Shown piece by piece: positions 22,617 through 32,983 of a stretch of 64,000 nucleotides of DNA. Made by a program: the position numbers and the translations under genes. The notes beneath the pieces were generated by a model. The model did not search any database. It was not told the DNA's origin and saw only the letters and a list, made by a program, of their open reading frames with translations. The stretch is from Canna indica (Eukaryota; Streptophyta; Magnoliopsida; Zingiberales; Cannaceae): positions 64,057,501 to 64,121,500 of the forward strand of contig CP136896.1 of assembly GCA_034359265.1 (NCBI GenBank). Reading direction: 5' to 3'. The first letter of the stretch is position 1. Each line of letters starts with the position of its first letter.

Positions 22617-22761
22617 GTAAGTCGAGACTATGTCCCCGTTTTCGATCTGATGTTAGATGTTATTTTGTTGTAGTATTCGTCGAGGAAGTTGCCTAGTTCT
22701 TTTATTTTTTTAAAGAATTAAATGTATAAATTCTTATAGCTAACATCCTGCTATGTTTCAG
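22617..22761 (+). other. Probable 5' UTR intron of COG4
   Basis: CTCAG|GTAAGTCGAG at 22617 is a near-ideal donor. CTATGTTTCAG at 22761 is a good acceptor. Removing the 145 bp joins a GC-rich leader to the segment ahead of the ATG at 22817. Confidence 0.65.
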
Positions 22762-22816
22762 CCAGTTGTACTAATTAGAAGACTCGGGGGCAAAAGCCAG
22801 ATCCCCATTTGCTGCC

Positions 22817-25800
22817 ATGGCGGTTGTCTCCTCTCCTTTGCCGGTGACTCCCGCCGACCAAGACATGCTCTCCTCCACCCCCTCAGTGGCCCCCGATGAC
22901 ACATCGATGGAATCATTAACAACGACGGTGGACTTCGGTAGCGCTGAGGCGGTGGATCTGGTGCGATCACTGACGGACGTCGGCGCCATGACGCGCCTGC
23001 TCCACGAGTGCGTCGCCTACCAGCGCGCTCTCGACCTCCGCCTTGAGTCCCTTCTCTCCCAGCGCCCCGAGCTCGACCGCCACCTTATCGCTCTCGCCGG
23101 CCCCCGCACCACCCATCTCCTGGACCTTGCCCGCTCCGACGCTTCCCTCCTCCTCTCCTCCGCTCGCTCCACCTCCGCTCTCGCTGACCGTGTCAGCTGC
23201 CGTGCCCGCGACCTCGACCTTGCACAGTCCCGAGTCCGCGACACCCTTGCCATCGTCGATGCCACCCTCGACCGCTCCCGCTGCCTCGAGGCCGCCCGCC
23301 GCGCCCTTTCGGTGGACGACCTCGACGCCGCTGCCAGAGCCGTGCATGAGTTCCTCCAGATTGATTCGCGATTCAGCCGCGGCTCCAACAATAGCAATGA
23401 CGAGCAGCGGCAGCAACTCCTCGACGTCAAACGCCAGCTCGAGTCCATTGCCCGCAAGCGCCTGGCGGCGGCTGTCGATCAGCGTGACCACCCGGCCGTC
23501 CTCCGCCTCGTCCATGTCTTCCCTCCGCTCGACCTCCAGGAGGAGGGCCTCCAGATCTACGTCGCTTATCTCAAGAAGGTCATCGCCCTCCGTGCCCGCC
23601 TCGAGTTTGAGCACCTGTTGGAGCTCTCCGAGCAGACGGTGGCGAGTGCAACCGCTCAGGCCGAGCGGCCTGATTTCATTGGCTGTCTCACCAATCTTTT
23701 CAAGGACATCGTACTCGCAGTCCAGGAAAATGACGAGGTGCTGCGGAGCCTCTGTGGCGAGGATGGCATTGTCTATGCCATCTGTGAACTACAGGAGGAA
23801 TGCGAGTCTCGAGGTACCCAGATCCTGAAGAAGTACGTGGATCACTGTAAGTTGGCCCGCCTCACCTCCGAGATCAACTCCCACAGCAAGAACTTGCTTT
23901 CTGTTGGAGCCGTCGAGGGTCCAGATCCAAGGGAAGTCGAGATGTACCTAGAGGAGATCCTGGCATTGACTCAGCTTGGAGAGGATTACACTGAATTTAT
24001 GGTGTCTAAGATTAGGGGTTTGGAGTTTGTTGACCCAGAACTTGGCCCAAAAGCCACAAAGGCGTTTAGGAGTGGGAGCTTCAATAGGATGCTACAAGAT
24101 CTAATTGGTTTCTATGTCATTCTCGAGGAGTTCTTCATGGTCGAGAATGTGCGAAAGGCTATTAAGATTGATGAGCATGTGGCTGATAGTCTAACAACAT
24201 CTATGGTGGATGATGCATTCTATGTGCTGCAAAGCTGCTGCAGGAGAGCAATTTCAACATCAAGCATCAATTCCGTGTTTGCAGTGCTGAGTGGAGCAAT
24301 GAACCTGCTGAGCAACGAGTATCAGGAAGCACTACAGCATAAGATGAGGGAGCCCAATTTGGGAGCAAAGCTATTCTTGGGGGGCGTCGGTGTGCAGAAG
24401 ACTGGAATAGAAATTGCTACTGCATTGAATAATATGGATGTTAGTGCAGAGTATGTTCTAAAGTTACACCATGAGATAGAGGACCAGTGTGCACAGGTGA
24501 GCAATGATTCTTTTTTATCTATTTTTCATCATTTTTTAATTTGGTTCTGCATTCATACTATCATATATAGAAGTACAAGTCTGATGAGGTTGAACAATAT
24601 GCAAACTAGATAGGCACATTGGTATGTTGGTTAATGATTAATGAGTAAAGAACAAACTATTGACTGAAATATTCCTCTTTCAATATGTTGTTACTATATG
24701 CTTGAAGAAGGCCAGATGTTCCAATTAGATAGTTTAAAGCAGCACCTATTTGATAAACGGATCTATTATCATTCAGTTCGGATCACTTTCATTTCAAATG
24801 TTGTAGTACATGTGATGTGATGATGAGATGAATTAAATGCAGAGAAAATTAATGATTGTAGTTACCTCAAATTACAAAAATGATCTTTAGGGGATAAATA
24901 GTGTGTTTAAGGCTAATTTGTTGTATTTTTGGATTTTATTGTTCCTCAACCAATTTTAAGTTGATTACACATAATGAAGTGTCCAATAAGCAAAATGCAT
25001 TATTTTAAGCATTAACCAATTTTGGATTTTAAGTTGCTGCTCTTGTAGTTTGTTTGAGTTGATTGCTTGTTGCTTACGGCAAATGTATGTTTTTCCTCTG
25101 GATATCTGGAAATTTTTTGTAATTATAATAATGTTGGTAATGGTATATTGTTCACTGCTCGTTTTATGATGAAATGAATTAAGAACAATACAATTTTGGT
25201 CAATTCGTCTTGTCATGGACTGAGATAATGCGAAATAAATGTAGGATAACACTAATTTTATTGTGCAGTGATATGTTAAACAAAGGACAAGTCTGGATGT
25301 TGAGGGCTCACCTATTGTGTCTTGGCTAGTTTGCAAAATGAAAGAACCCACAGAATTATATGTAAATCAATGTATAAGCTACACCAACCAAATACATGTT
25401 AAAGGCTTTAATCATTGATCTTATCTTATACTATCATGCCTTGTATACTTTGCACCAATAAGAATGTCAAATTTGCTTAGTTCCTCGGATATATGGATAT
25501 GCACTAGATTCTAGAAACACTTTTTGTTCCTAGATAAGTCAAGTTATCCAAAGAGTTCTAGTAAATTTGGTTCTATAATCTCCATTTACTTGTACATTCA
25601 GATTCTTCTGGAATTTGCCACTGTCCAGCCTTGCATTATATTTCCTGGTAATGCTAAATTGCTAATGTTTTAATAAAAATGAACATAAGAATTCATTCAC
25701 TAGTACCTTGTGTAAGAACTATGGACTTATATTTATTGGTAATTCTTTCTATTGATATTGTTTGCACTCTTCTCTATCTAAAATATCTTATGTATTATGT

Positions 25801-26448
25801 ACTAAAAATCATGCCCAGGTGTTCCCTACACCGGTAGATAGAGAAAAGGTAAAATCCTGCTTAATGGAGCTTGGTGACATAAGCACTGGCCTTAAGCAGG
25901 TCCTGCATGCCGGGTTGGAGCAGCTTGTGGCAACTGTATCACCTCGCATCCGTCCCATTCTGGACACTGTAGCCACCATTAGCTACGAGCTCGACGACCC
26001 AGAGTATGCAGAAAATGAGTTGAATGATCCGTGGGTTCAAAAGCTTCTTCATGGAGTTGAGACTAACATCTTGTGGCTACAACCACTTATGACATCCAAC
26101 AACTATGACTCATTCATCCACATGGTGATTGATTTCATAGTGAAGCGGCTTGAAGTTATCATGATGCAGAAAAGGTTTAGTCAACTGGGTGGCCTCCAGC
26201 TTGATAAAGAGGTCAGGGCACTCATCAACCATTTCTCTGAGATGTCACAGAGACCTGTGAGGGACAAGTTTGCTCGGCTTTCACAAATGTCAACCATCTT
26301 AAACTTTGAGAAAGTTTCAGAGATCCTAGATTTCTGGGGGGAGAATGCAGGACATGTGACTTGGTTGCTTACTCCTTCTGAGGTCCGGAGGGTGTTAGGA
26401 CTCAGAGTTGACTTCAAGCCTGAAGCTATTGCTGCTCTGAGATTGTGA
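22817..26448 (+). CDS. COG4: Conserved oligomeric Golgi complex subunit 4
   Basis: Two coding exons (22817-24496 and 25819-26448) join in phase 0 across a 1,322-bp GT-AG intron to encode 769 aa, close to the 740-790 aa usual for COG4. The ATG is in GCCATGG. Residues ~75-170 are Leu/Arg-rich and probably coiled. The COG4 core runs from about residue 205 (RKRLAAAVDQRDHPAVLRLV, then LDLQEEGLQIYVAYLKKVI) to about 550. The C-terminus has the conserved VKRLEVIMMQKRFSQLGGLQ and FWGENAGHVTW..TPSEVRRVLGLRV blocks. COG4 is a lobe A subunit of the tethering complex that captures retrograde vesicles at the cis-Golgi and binds Golgi SNAREs. No lesion is seen. Exon 1 is GC-rich at its 5' end, as in many monocot genes. 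The open frame running past 24496 is intron read-through. Confidence 0.95.
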
Positions 26449-28910
26449 ATGAGTATGTTCCTATACTTTCCCTTCTTTCTATGTACTGCTTCTCTACCTT
26501 CTCTACTTTGTTGTTTGTTTAATTCACTTACCATCAATGAAAATCCTTTACAGTTTACTCGAGGAAGAACTGAAGTTCCCTGTTATTTAATCATATATAG
26601 AATTTTCTTGCTTCATTTCATGTGATTCATAAGATTACATAACTTGTCTACCTTCTTGATAAAGTGTAGAAAGACAGCTAAATATTATGCTGCAGGATGG
26701 AGATTTTGGACTTACTATTTTGTATGACTCGATTGTATCCTTTATCTTATAATAATTTGACTCAATTGTATATTTGCAGTCTCATCTGATTTGGGACTTC
26801 TTGTTCTCATTTAACTAGGGCGCGGTAAAAAAACGCACACAATAGAGATGTTTGCAAGTGTAGAGACATTGAACTGTTATCAGATTGGTCCATGAGAACA
26901 ACATGTTTTACAAGTGTCTACAAGTTTATGCCACTTGTATATGATTTCATTTTGATGTTCTAATAGAAATCTACCTCCCTTTATGATTTATTAAAATATC
27001 TAATGCAAGTATATTGTAGAAAATAGAATGCCCATATTTGAATTTAAATCTTCAAATTTTCTTTCACATAATTTGTGGCTGCAGCACTTTGGCATTATCT
27101 TGCTCTTCCCACTACAGTAATTTATGTAATTACTGTCGGATTAAAACCGACGCTAAGTATCAACGTCGGTTTTAATCAAACTAAGATGGTTAAGTTTGAT
27201 TAAAAACCGGCACAGGTTGATGGAGCCTGTTAAGTGAAACCGACGCCCTTAAGTCTGCGCTGTTTTTTTTTTAATTTTTTTTTTCTGTGCTGTTTTCCTA
27301 TTTCCATTTCTGCTTCCCATTTCCCGCATTTCTTCATCGCGCCTCCTGCTTCCGAACCCTATATTTTCTTCATTGCGTCTCTTGCCTCTTATTTCTCGCA
27401 TCTTTGTTCCCATTTCCCGCATTTCTTCGATTTTGCCGCATCTCGATTCCCTCTCCAGCTCGATTTCGCGCCTATTGGTTTCTCTGTATACTGGTTTCTT
27501 CAAACTATTTCAGCTTGATTTCTTCATCTACTGGTTTCTCGATCTATTGGTTTCTCCGGCTCGATTTCTCTATCTACTGGTTTCTTCAAACGATTCCCAT
27601 TTCTTTAGACCATTGCAGCTCTATTTCTCCATATATTGCGCCTACTGCTTTCTATTTCATTTTCTACTAGTTTCTATTTCCCTCTTCATCTGGGTTCCTT
27701 TTTCTTTTGTTTCCTGCATCTATTGCAGCTTGATTTCTCCATTTCTGTGCCGACTCTGTTTCTCCAGCTCTCCGATCTCCAAGTAGGTAAGTAATAGAAA
27801 AATCATGGTTCGTTTAATCCTGATTTTTATTTCTCCAGCTAAGTAAAAGAAAGGTAAGTAATACTTATATGCTATTGTTACTTTATAGTGATTGATGCTT
27901 TGTAGAATACTTATCTGCTATTGTTTCGTGTAATTGCCAATTTGCTATTGTTTCTGACTTATCTTTTTAGGGTTTTTTTTGGGGCACAAATAGAATTATG
28001 TGGTTCATTGTGTCTAATTGCAAATTAATATCAAAATGTGCAAATTGGTGTGGATTGGATTATCATCCTTGTGTGCTTACAATAGATAATGTGCTCAAAA
28101 TAAATGCTGCCTAAAATTAATGATTTGACTCATAGAAGTTATAGTTAGTATTATCTAGTAATCTGCTTTTGATATAATTATTTTGTTAAAATCATTGCAT
28201 GTAATATTTTAGTTGTGACTAAGTTTTTCCAACAACTTCTTCATTTGCATGTAATATTTTTTGGTTTTGCTTTTTTTACCATTACATGCAATTCATTAAT
28301 GCATCCACTTTGCCTTTATTGGATAGGTAACATCACTAATCTATCAATTGTGAAGTGTCCAGGTTTACATTTGGAAGCAAGGAATATTATGATTGTATTG
28401 TTTTAAGCACTCATATTTCCATACAAAAGTTGAAATGTCTAACATTACATGACAAAGAGTCAACATAGTTAAACCCTTTACCTCAACCCTCTAGTATATT
28501 GAATAATTTTGATGAATTAGCTAACCTTGCACATGACTTATCAATCAAAGCTATTGCATTGATAGGCATCTTTCAATTTATCCACTTTAGTCAAAAGGGT
28601 ATAGTGAGCGGATAAAGAGTATGCATCTTTGCTCTTTGAGATATGCTGGCATTGTTAACCGTGAAAAATCTAGCAAATGAGGAAATTTATCTCATACATG
28701 CAGGTGCAACATCATTCTAACCTTAGTTTCTGTGGCATTGTTTGTTGAAATTGTTTCCTGTGTTGACTTGACAAAACCTTGAAACCAAGAGATTAATGTA
28801 TGTGAGAAAAACAGGAAAATTCATGTTCTACCTAGTTTTCGCGTGGTTTTAGCTCGTTGATATGTTCTTCTGGCCTTGAGAAGTATTGCTCTACGTTGCT
28901 TGTCAAGTAT
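26449..28910. other. COG4 3' region and intergenic DNA
   Basis: The first ~350 bp presumably hold the COG4 3' UTR, with no clear polyadenylation signal identified. 27110 onward starts with CACTA-like sequence and a CT-rich block (27240-27790) of repeated TCTACTGGTTTCT and CTCGATTTC strings. 27800-28910 shows no gene or repeat I can name. Confidence 0.6.
27110..27240 (+). mobile_element. CACTA-like terminus with ACCGACG subterminal repeats
   Basis: CACTACAGTAATTTATGTAA is followed by repeated AAACCGACG motifs in both orientations. These include a 14-bp inverted repeat, GATTAAAACCGACG...CGTCGGTTTTAATC (27140-27178). This resembles a CACTA left end with subterminal repeats. No matching right end was found, so it may be truncated. 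Confidence 0.45.
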
Positions 28911-28915
28911 ACCTA

Positions 28916-29029
28916 TGTTAAGAAATTAGTAGGCCTAACTCACCCCAAAAGCTAGCTCATGGGGAGAGGATTACTCAAACTATTTAAATGCTATCTTGGC
29001 CATATTTTAACCAATGTGGGACTTTAACA
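28916..29029 (-). repeat. Outer (TRIM-like) LTR, 3' copy
   Basis: This 114-bp copy runs from TGTTAAGAAATTAGTAGG to GGGACTTTAACA. It matches 32865-32978 with four substitutions. It is flanked outside by ACCTA and inside by the polypurine stretch CCCCCCTCAC (read on the + strand). Confidence 0.93.
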
Positions 29030-29134
29030 CACCCCCCTCACGCCCAGGATTGGACATCTGGAGCGTGGAGTTTTGCAGGATTGAACATCTGCAGGTGGCA
29101 CAATATCAACCACAGGATAGGCTTTGATACCATG
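29030..29134 (-). other. TRIM-like interior: polypurine tract, spacer and second primer-binding site
   Basis: On the - strand TGGTATCAAAGCC (29132-29120) matches the initiator-Met-tRNA-type primer site and lies two bases after the inner LTR. A non-coding ~75-bp spacer follows, then GTGAGGGGGGTG directly before the outer LTR. Together these are the whole interior expected of a TRIM element. Confidence 0.8.
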
Positions 29135-29246
29135 TGATTTGGAAAAAGGAAGAACCCTGATAGAGCCCTTTCTACTAGTATTTATATACCATCTTTACAA
29201 ATAAGTACATAGAGATAATATATATTTACAACTAGATCCTTAATCA
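29135..29246 (-). repeat. Inner copia LTR (single copy)
   Basis: TGATTTGGAAAAAGG...CCTTAATCA gives 5-bp inverted TGATT/AATCA ends on a 112-bp LTR unlike the outer pair. On the - strand it directly follows the polypurine tract TTGAGGGGGAGTAT and the RNase H stop, the normal place for a copia 3' LTR. There is no second copy at the 5' side. Confidence 0.85.
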
Positions 29247-32200
29247 ATACTCCCCCTCAAGTTGGAGCAAAGATATTATATAAGCCCAACTTGTTACAAA
29301 TGTAAGTTATTTTAGGACCTCTTAATGATTTAGTTAGCATATCAGCCAACTGATCATTAGAACTCACAAATGACATAACTATCTCCTTTGATTTTACTTT
29401 TTCTCTGATGAAGTGACAATCAATCTCTATATGTTTTGTCCTCTCATGGAAAACAAGATTAGAGGCAATATGCATCGCGGCTTGATTGTCACAAAATAAC
29501 TTCATTGGTTCTCTTTGAGTGATTCCAAGTTCTTCGAGCAATTGCTTAAGCCAAATTAATTCACATGTAACAAGGGCCATAGCCCTATATTCTGCCTCAG
29601 CACTAGAACTAGCCACAACAGTCTGTTTCTTGCTTTTCCATGAGATCAAATTACCACCAAGCATAACACAATATCCTAAAGTCGATCTACGATCAATGGG
29701 TGAACCTGCCCAATCAGCATCAGAATAGCTTGTCACTTGTAGATGACCCCTGTCATGATAGAGAAGCCCCTTTCTTGGAGCTGTCTTGAGATAACGAAGA
29801 ATTCTTAATGAAGCTTCCCAATGACTCTCACAAGGTGACTCAAGAAATTGACTGACTACGCTTACAACGAATGAAATATCAGGCCTTGTGACTGTTAGGT
29901 AATTCAACTTGCCTACCAATCTGCGGTATGGACCCCGATCAGCTAAGGACTACCCCAGTCTTGGTAGCAACTTTATATTTGGATCCATAGGAGTGTCTAC
30001 CGGTCGGACTCCCAGCATGCCTGTCTCCTGTAGCATGTCAAGGACATACTTCCTCTGAGAAATGTAAATAGCTCCTCTTGACCGAGCTACTTCAATACCA
30101 AGGAAGTATTTTAAGTCACCTAGATCTTTGGTCTGAAAATGTTGATGCAAGTGAGATTTTAACTTCTGTATCTCATCTGTATCATCCCCAGTAATAATAA
30201 TATCAACCACATAAACAATAAGAATGACTCGTCTCCCCGTAGAGGAGGTGGAAAAGAAGACCGAGTGATTTGAAATACTTCTCATCATGCCAAACTGAGT
30301 AATGGCAGAGCTAAACTTGCTGAACCATCCACGAGGGGACTGTTTCAAACCATAAAGAGATCTCTTCAGCTTGCAGACTAAGGTAGACTCCCCCTGAGCA
30401 ACAAACCCTGGAGATTGCTCCATATAAACCTCCTCACCAAGATCACCATGCAGAAATGCATTCTTGATGGCAAGCTGATCCATTCGCCAACCAAAAAACA
30501 CGGCAAGGGTGAAAAGTAATCAAACAGAGGCAATCTTGGCAACATGGGAGAATGTATCCAAATAATCAACTCCATATTGTTGTGTATATCCTTTGGCAAC
30601 TAATCGGGCTTTGAGCCGGTCAACAGAACAGTCAGGAGTTGTCTTAACCGTGAACACCCACTTGCAACCGACAGTGGACTTTCCTGAGGGAAGAGGAACA
30701 AGCTCTCATGTCCCATTAGAATGCAATGTCGTCATCTCATCAATCATGGCCTGGCGCCACCCCGGATTAGATAGAGCACCTAAAACAGTCTTAGGAATAG
30801 AAACAACATAAATGGAAGAAAGAAAGACGTAATATTCAGGTGATAAGACATCATAGCAAACGAAGTGGGAGATAGGATAAGAAGTAGAACACTTACGCAC
30901 TCATTTCCTTAAAGCAATAGGAAGGTCAAGATCCGATGGTACGGACTGGTAAAGCATCGGCACAAACAGCGGAGTCAGAAGGGGCGACCTGGGTAACCGC
31001 AGGAGGAACACGTCGAGTAAAGAACTTAGTGGGTTCTTGTCGGGGCGGCAATGAGTCATCGGTAATCTGAGAAGATGTGACCTCATGAATGGATAATGGA
31101 ATGGGAACAAGGAGGACCTCAACAACTGATATAGGTGTAGTAGACTGATCTGAGAAGAATGGTGTGGACTCGAAGAAAGTAACGTCGGCTGAGACAAAGA
31201 CACGATGCAACTCAGGTGAGTAACAACGGTACCCTTTCTGGAGACGAGAATAACCAAGAAAGACACACTTGATAGACTTGGGGGACAACTTGTCTTTGCC
31301 TGGGGTAATATGATGAACAAAGCAAGTACACCCAAATACACGAGGTGGAAGACGGTATAGAGGGTCCCGTGGAAAGAGAATAGAAAAGGAACTTGGTCAT
31401 GGAGAACGGAAGAAGGCATCCTGTTAATAAGGTAACAGGCAGTGAGAACTGCATCATCCCAAAACTGCAATGAGACGCCCATATGTAGTAAAAGGGTGCG
31501 AGGAGTCTCAACTAGATGACGATTCTTTCGTTCCGCAATCCCATTCTGCTGAGGTGTTTGAGGACATGAAGACTGGTGAAGGAGATCATGCATGGAGAAA
31601 AAAGATTGAAATGCATGTGAAAAGTACTCTTTCGCATTGTCACTTCTTAGCACACGAATAGGAATACCAAATTGGGTTTTTATTTCGGCATAAAACATAG
31701 TAAATATATGAAAGAGTTCAGAGCGATCCTTCATGGGGAATAATCATGTCATACGAGAATAGTCGTCTATGAAGGTGACAAAGTATCTAAACCCCAATTT
31801 GGAGGAAACACGACTAGGCCCCCATACATCTCAATGAATAAGAGAGAGGTGCTGAAGCACGTTTATTGACACTACGTGGGAAAGAGGATCAGGAATGTTT
31901 ACCCAGTTGACAACACTCACACTCAAGACTCGAAATGGAAGAAAGACTAGGACACATCTTCTTCAGATTTTGCAAATAAGGGTGCCCCAACCGTCTGTGT
32001 ATCTGTAGTGGAGTTGAATCGACCACCAAGGCAGATGAAGATGGTACAACCAGGTGATACAACCCCCGAGACTCATGTCCTATGCCAATCACCTTGCCAG
32101 TCCGAGAATCCTGGATAAAAACAGAATCAAAGGTAAATGTGACAGAACAATGTAAATCCTGAGTTAGTTTGCTAATAGAGAGCAAACTCAAAGGAAATTA

Positions 32201-32764
32201 AGGTATATAAAACACATGCGTAAGTGGTATGGATGGTGTGGGTGAAACATGGCCAATGCCTTTTACTGCTGAAGAGGAACCATCGGCAAGGGTGACACTA
32301 GGAGATGAGGTAGGGGTGATTAAATTGGAGAAACTTGACAAATTACCAGACATATGATCAGATGCGCCTGAGTCTAGAATCCAAGGGTGTGCACCAGTAG
32401 TATGTGTCAAACACGCAGAAGAAGTACCTTCAGGAGCAAAAGTAGAGACTGACTGCTTTGACTGAGAGCTTTGTGCAAACTGATACTTAAGAAATCAAGA
32501 ATGCTCATCTACAAGATGAATACTAGTATTGGCGATAGTCCCAGAAGGAAGAGGTTGGTTGCCCAAAATATCATCAGAAGAAGATGACTGTTGCGAATGT
32601 GTTAGACCTCTCTTTCCACAATGAGTACATTTGAGTCGTCCTGTATCAGATCCATGAGACATGGACGATGGAATCGGCATATCGAAGATATCAAAACGGA
32701 GAAGCGATATGCGTGCGGGCAGAAGGTTCGCGAACAAAAGAGCCTCGGATGAACAGTAACCCAC
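29247..32764 (-). pseudogene. Copia pol remnant lacking most of gag
   Basis: From the 5' end on the - strand: a C-x2-C knuckle remnant (CTHCGKRG, 32764-32495); protease WILDSGASDHMSGN (32410-32198); GAG-pre-integrase HRRLGHPYLQNLK (32191-31889); integrase core RSDNAKEY and CPQTPQQNGIAERKNR (31734-30901); RT DQLAIKNAFLHGDLGEEVYM and SLYGLKQSPRGW (30501-29950); then RT end and RNase H with SYSDADWAGSPIDRRST, TKHIEIDCHFIREK and QLADMLTKSL (29919-29257). The DSGASDHM protease suggests the Ale/Retrofit lineage. The RT catalytic box reads YVVD where YVDD is expected. Gag is almost absent: the knuckle starts only ~100 bp after the primer site. Several stops and shifts make it non-functional, although single domains are well preserved. 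Confidence 0.92.
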
Positions 32765-32864
32765 GTGAACACTGCGTGAACAGTGACGCGTGAACAGTAG
32801 CCGGGCAGAAAAGAAGAGGAGAAAAAAAAAAGGGTTTTAGTGATTCAAAGAGGCTCTGGTACCA

Positions 32865-32978
32865 TGTTAAGAAATTAGTAGGCTTAACTCACCCCAAAAT
32901 CTAGCTCATGGGGAGAGGATTGCTCAAACTATTTAAAGGCTATCTTGGCCATATTTTAACCAATGTGGGACTTTAACA
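32865..32978 (-). repeat. Outer (TRIM-like) LTR, 5' copy
   Basis: This 114-bp copy pairs with 28916-29029. On the - strand it ends TTAACA and is followed at once by TGGTACCAGAGCC (32864-32852), a primer-binding site of the initiator-Met-tRNA class. ACCTA follows at 32979-32983. Confidence 0.93.
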
Positions 32979-32983
32979 ACCTA

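Larger units (their letters stand above)
28916..32978 (-). mobile_element. Composite retroelement: copia body and LTR inside a TRIM-like LTR pair
   Basis: Outer LTRs of 114 bp (28916-29029 and 32865-32978) begin TGTTAA, end TTAACA and differ at about 4 sites. ACCTA flanks both ends (28911-28915, 32979-32983), a perfect 5-bp target duplication. On the - strand the order is outer LTR, primer site TGGTACCAGAGCC, protease-integrase-RT-RNase H, polypurine tract, a different 112-bp LTR (29135-29246), a second primer site TGGTATCAAAGCC, a ~90-bp spacer, a second polypurine tract and the outer LTR. A normal element has one LTR type and one primer site. Confidence 0.88.

Noticed and set aside
22967..23828. 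Long open frames on the - strand and in another + frame
   Set aside because: They are shadows of the GC-rich first exon of COG4.
27234..27786. Three overlapping ~90-140-aa frames
   Set aside because: CT-rich low-complexity sequence gives Phe/Ser-rich and, antisense, Arg/Glu-rich frames without any domain.
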